Positions 60,031 to 64,000 of a stretch of 64,000 nucleotides of DNA are shown one piece after another (the first letter of the stretch is position 1; the number at the start of each line of letters is the position of its first letter). A program made the translations under genes and the position numbers. Source of the stretch: Agaricus subrufescens (taxonomy: Eukaryota; Basidiomycota; Agaricomycetes; Agaricales; Agaricaceae); assembly GCA_029945375.1 (NCBI GenBank), contig CM057062.1, positions 1,240,001 to 1,304,000 on the forward strand. The letters run 5' to 3'. Below the pieces are notes generated by a model that had not been told where the DNA came from, made no database searches, and worked only from the letters and a program-made list of their open reading frames with translations.

Positions 60031-60718
60031 CGCGGTATAACAAACCTCTCGAGGAGGTGTCGAGATGCCTCCCAGAAAATCGCTAGTCGGGTAATAGAAA
60101 CATATGGAAATGGAGTAGGACACTAGAGAATCCTAGAAGTCCTGGAAGGCGATGGCTCTAGAGAATCCTAGAAACCAACAATCAAAGCTAGACGAATGAG
60201 CTCAGTATCATTCCTTGAAGGCGACCGGTGGGAACGACACTAGAGAATCCTAGTGGTCGTGGTAGGTCGTAAATATTGACGCATGTAAGTACCGCGGTGA
60301 CGCGGGCAACGCGCTCACATGACTTGCACGTAAAAGAATGGCAAACGCAGAGCTAATAATATTATTAAATAATAAATAATAACCTCAGGCCCCCCTTTAC
60401 ATCTTCCACCGACTTGGGCCTACCAGTACAACCACTTTGTGGTCGCTTATCTGCACCAAGACCAGGTTTTTTTTTCCGTTGTCTCGATTCCGTCCATAAT
60501 TCTCACTGTTCACAGACCCCGCAGCCTGAGCCCTCGGCCTCCTCCGACTAGTGGAATTCTATCCACAGTCGCATCTCTTCGCATCCACTTTACGCTTGAG
60601 TACTGGTGCTCATCCAGACTCATTCCATTTTCAGACTATTGGTTTTTATCCAACGTCACCACATTGAACAATCACACTTAGCGCAGAGCTCCATCGCCCC
60701 GCCACACTGATACCAAAA
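59415..60718. other. Region between the two element genes
   Basis: After the repeat arrays come three copies of CTAGAGAATCCTAG (60123-60253), an AT-rich stretch of ATT/AAT repeats near 60350-60385, and a pyrimidine-rich sequence from 60385 to 60660 that is a plausible promoter and leader for the second gene. No other gene is seen; long frames through the GCGGAC arrays are repeat artefacts. Confidence 0.55.
60123..60253. repeat. Triplicated CTAGAGAATCCTAG motif
   Basis: Exact 14-bp copies start at 60123, 60158 and 60240. The flanks of copies two and three share GGAAGGCGA/TGAAGGCGA, showing imperfect tandem duplication. The motif is nearly palindromic, so it could bind a protein, or mark an insertion end. 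Confidence 0.75.
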
Positions 60719-63516
60719 ATGACAACATCGGGATCCTTAAAGTGGGCTTCGAAGGTGCCGGAAGGATTGGCCACCATGGTCGATGGTGATATTTACTTTT
60801 CTCCGAACTCAACCCGCGCCTTGAATTCCGTTCCGAGACCAAACACTCCCTGGAGATTCGTGGAGAGAGTCTCAACCGCTGCCGACTTTCAGGAAGCCCG
60901 CTGGTGGACTGCTGGCACTGAGTGGCTGGGGTTCGTGCCAAAACAACCCGTGCCGTATACGGGAGTTTGGTTCGGGCCCTTAGGCATTATTCCAAATAAA
61001 TTGTTGTGCGAGAACCACGTCGAATATAGCTTACCGGCGTTCTACAGTGACAAGTGGCTCGAAATAGATTATATGTTATGGGAGACCTGCGAGATCCTCC
61101 GGGAGTCCTATGCCTTGCAATACGCACTTCCTTTCCCGCCTCGCCGCTGGCATTATCACAAAAGATTTCAGTCTTGGGCAACCGCCATGGAACACATCAC
61201 CAATGGTCGAGACTGGTTTGGGATGTGGCTGGGGTTATTATACTGGTCAACGCGAAAAATTCCCAACGGTCCGGACTTCGCTGAAGGACTGACGCCGCCA
61301 GAGTGGTTTAAAACCGTGGTCTTCAAGAGATCAAATAAAGTGAACGGCTCATATGTTGATGCCATACGAACCTCCCAGCTTCTGCAAAACTGGTGGCAAG
61401 TCGAACGCGTTGGGTTGTTTTTGCTCCATCCCGAAGATGCTCCGGGGCAACCCATGGCCCAGTGGTTTGTACACCAGAGTGTTCCTATATGGTATCGCTG
61501 GGGGGAGAGAGAACGCCGTGCGTCGAGTTCTTCAAGTTTTCCCCTCATAGTTCCTTCGCCAGAACACCTTCAAAATGCCACTACTTGGATCTCATCGTCA
61601 CCGGCAGCCCCCCCATCTCACACTATGCCATCATTGACCTCTGGCCGTCGCGAGAATACTACAGAGGCTGAATATTCCTCCGACTATCTATCGTCATCTA
61701 CAGATCTTCCGGCCTTCGACGATTGGACCAACCCCTCCACATCCTCCTCCATTGAACCGCCCCTGGCCCCACAGAATGTCATTGAACCTAAGGAGCGAGT
61801 CTGGATTAACAAATCTGGAGATCCAGTATGGGACTACGGTTCTGGGCGGTCGGTATGGGGACCCTTCTTCGAAAGGCAGGAGGAAAGACACAAGAGGAAG
61901 CTTGAGAAGGAGACGCCTAAAGCTAAACAAGCACGGGAGTCGCGGATGAGGCAGCCACCAAGAACCTCATGCCCCGTATTCGTCTGGGACTGGAATGACG
62001 CCGAACCTCGGAAGTTCGTAAGGACACGCGTCAGAAATGACGATCGAGAGGACACGTTGAACAGCTACAGCGAGAAACAAAAAAAATATAATGCTTTCGA
62101 CAATGAGTGGGATTGTTGTAGAGAGTGGGGAGAGGATCCAGATGAGGAAGACTATGTCGAACCACTTCCTGCTCATGCATTACCTGCAAAAACGGATCAG
62201 GAGCTCTTGTCTGAACGCTTGGCAACTGAGGTTGCTCGCTTGCTTTATGAGTACTATGGCTGGGTTGTACCGTTACCCCTACCGCCTGCGGAATACCCCA
62301 TTTCCTGGATCTCTGAAGGGGATCGGAAATCGTTTAAAGCAGTCCTTGGACTTCCGTCAGCCCCCCTGGACAGCATTTTCTTTTTTTCACCGTTGGCTAA
62401 AGTGGCCTTGCCATACATCCGACTACTGGCGGGCAAGGATAGCACCAGGCCTTCCGGGGATGTTTGGGATCTGTTGCAAGACAACCGTTTGTGCCTGGCG
62501 TACACCAGCACCCTCAAGTGCATTTGGACTCTCAAAAGAAAGGAGGAATCATGGTATATGTTTGATTTTGGTTCACTCAGAACCGTACCGTGGAATATTG
62601 CAGTGCCCACAGCGGCGAGTGCCCTGATGGTATGTCGTCTGAAAGAGAGACTCGATGAGGCAACAAAAGATAGGCTAGACGAATCGGCTGTGGTGCGCGA
62701 TTTGTTGATGGAAGGTGTTCGCTTCCACACAGTCATTCGTCGTGACAGTCTAGGAGCAGCCGAGCCAGACCCTCCGTCGACGTACGTGCCTATGAGATTG
62801 TCGGATCACGTCTTCTCCTTGGAAGATCTCAACTTGTACCAGCGTCAATGCCGCCAAATTATGTCTTCTCCCAGGGCTCGTGCAGCACTCATGCGGGGAG
62901 GTTTTATACGACGCCGAGCACTGGAATTCATGCTCCCTTCAGAGGGTTTGCGAGGTCCCTGCGGTACTTACGAACATCCTGGCATGATGTTCATTGCACA
63001 TGATGTGAATGGCTTTGAGTATGTAGATGATGAACTCACGGATGAGGAATACGATCTGTTGGCAGGCGTATACATTAAATTCACTGGTAAGTCGAATTGA
63101 TATGAAATGTAATGTTCGCTCTCATTGATATTCTTACAGGGGACAACCTACATACGGCTAAAGTCTCATGGTTTCCACAATGCTGGGTGTTTGAGGGCTG
63201 TGGTTTAGATATAGGTCGTTGGACTGAGCACGCTGAAAGATTTTGGGAAAAGCGCACAGAGGCCGTCTTTCGCGATAAGCTAGCAAACTCGGAAGAACCC
63301 CTCAATTGGGAAAAGCGAATACAAGCGGCAAATCATCCCAATACATCGAGTTTGGGTGACCACCTCAATTTCCGTAGCGCTGGAAAGCTAGGCGTTCCTC
63401 TCAACGTAACTGAATGGCGGTCTAATCTTCGGGGGCTGGGAGATACTAGACGAGCGTGGTCAAAAGTGGAGATATGGTCTAAAGAGTATATAAAACAACA
63501 TGTGGCAGACATCTAG
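60719..63516 (+). CDS. Large accessory protein of the transposon region, unknown function
   Basis: Exons 60719-63086 and 63140-63516 join in phase 1 and give 914 residues. The N-terminal 270 residues are rich in Trp, Tyr and Pro with striking blocks: KWASKVPEGLATMVDGDIYF, PYTGVWFGPLG, GRDWFGMWLGLLYWSTR, LLQNWWQVERVGLFLLHPED. A Ser/Thr/Pro-rich linker (about 285-365) and a basic part (about 390-425) follow, then a helical C-terminal half. I see no transposase, protease or zinc-finger motif. I believe related multi-copy proteins exist in Agaricomycete genomes near transposons, but I cannot name a function. Position and strand suggest it works with, or hitch-hikes beside, the transposase gene. 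Start at 60719 (AAAATGACA) follows a pyrimidine-rich leader. Confidence 0.78.
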
Positions 63517-64000
63517 CTGGTATTGTCGGACCTCAGTAGCTATTATTCTATTTTTTGGACTTTCGATTATTTTTTTTTTTCATTTCTAGAGATATACGTA
63601 TGTCATGAATAATAGCCTCTAAGTATTGACTAGTGAATAAATTACATTTTTGTGGTATGGTCATCCCTCCCACGTCTGGTCCGCGCCTGGTCCGCGTCTG
63701 GTCCGCGTCTGGTCCGCGCCCTACCCGCGGGTGAGTTTGACATGTCCTCGTCAATGCAAGCCAAGCCCGCGTCAATGCAACTCATACATCTGAAAGCCCG
63801 CGTCTTTCCGCGTCTCTCCGCGTCTCCCCGCGCCCCCCCCGCGGCCTTCACTCGCCCGTCCGCGTCACAATTCCCTAGGGTTGCAGAGTCCTTGTGGTGA
63901 TTATATAAGTCAATGCAGACTACTGATTCTACTTGATATGCACAACTAGTATACGTAGGTATCGGCTACGTAGCACAAATCTTAAATAATACCTCATTTC
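63517..64000. other. Right edge: gene end and repeat array
   Basis: After the stop at 63516 there is a T-run near 63570 and about 60 bp of ordinary sequence, then the right-hand YCCGCGT array. The last 100 bp to the window end are AT-rich and show no gene. Confidence 0.5.
63670..63870. repeat. YCCGCGT array, plus orientation (right)
   Basis: It contains GGTCCGCGYCT in tandem (63677-63720), a Cys-codon-free middle with TCAATGCAA twice, and a CTTTCCGCGTCTCTCCGCGTCTC run ending in a C-run at about 63833-63840. The orientation equals that of the 52.9-53.3 kb array and is opposite to that at 59.3-60.0 kb. Confidence 0.75.

Larger units (their letters stand above)
52894..63880 (+). mobile_element. 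Candidate MULE-type DNA transposon region with two large genes
   Basis: The limits are those of the outer repeat arrays; I did not find terminal inverted repeats or a target-site duplication. Arrays of YCCGCGT lie at 52894-53340 (plus orientation), 59253-60030 (inverted) and 63670-63870 (plus orientation). The inverted pair brackets the first gene (53621-59414), which fits one element of about 7 kb. The second gene then lies between an inverted and a plus array and may belong to a second element or to a larger composite. Both genes have open frames and in-phase introns, which suggests recent activity. Confidence 0.5.

Noticed and set aside
59579..60126. Arg-Thr, Ala-Asp and Arg-Gly repeat frames in the region after the transposase gene
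   Set aside because: They are frame-dependent readings of the GCGGAC arrays, after the in-frame stop at 59414, with no ordered sequence.

Overview
The window looks like a scaffold piece from a basidiomycete fungus, most likely an Agaricomycete. Introns are short (about 48-85 bp) and numerous. Several protein families are characteristic of this group: a DUF6533-type membrane protein, a run of fungus-specific glutathione transferases, an F-box protein and a giant MULE-type transposase gene. A 100-N assembly gap lies at 31990-32089. I found no rRNA gene, no convincing complete tRNA gene and no CRISPR array.

Left part (1-16 kb): a pair of related multi-pass membrane-protein genes, the first apparently intact and the second damaged. 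Next come the Golgi tethering subunit COG3, a class I cyclic-nucleotide phosphodiesterase with a very long low-complexity C-terminal tail, and an unrecognised low-complexity, His/Gln/Ser-rich protein.

Middle (16-42 kb): a gene-poor stretch holds one well-supported five-exon housekeeping gene, 5-formyltetrahydrofolate cyclo-ligase, which stands out only when its exons are joined. It is followed by a DUF6533 gene and by PIG-P, a GPI-anchor synthesis subunit. Then five head-to-tail glutathione transferase genes resembling the GSTFuA class run from 32.5 to 41.3 kb. All five share one first-intron position, but three use a GC donor there and two use GT. Genes 3 and 4 sit in a segmental duplication of about 2 kb that includes their upstream regions, and a scrambled GST relic lies between them. 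G+C-rich repeat debris interrupts the array between genes 2 and 3.

Right part (42-52 kb): an F-box protein, a 388-codon hypothetical, a methyltransferase, AUR1 (inositol phosphorylceramide synthase), a methyltransferase pseudogene with two in-frame stops, and a small spliced hypothetical.

52.5-64 kb is the accessory highlight. A six-exon gene (53621-59414) has splice phases that agree at every junction and encodes a 1,840-residue protein. It joins a GCM/WRKY-type zinc finger, a MULE-like transposase core, a ubiquitin-specific-protease-like domain, a PHD finger, a possible SH3-like barrel and an Arg-Gly-rich tail. A second two-exon gene (60719-63516, 914 residues) follows on the same strand. 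Arrays built on the core YCCGCGT flank these genes: pointing one way on the left, the opposite way after the first gene, and the first way again after the second. The tail of the giant protein is written in the same repeat. I read this as a mobile element, or two adjacent ones, whose transposase carries its own deubiquitinase-like and chromatin-reading modules.
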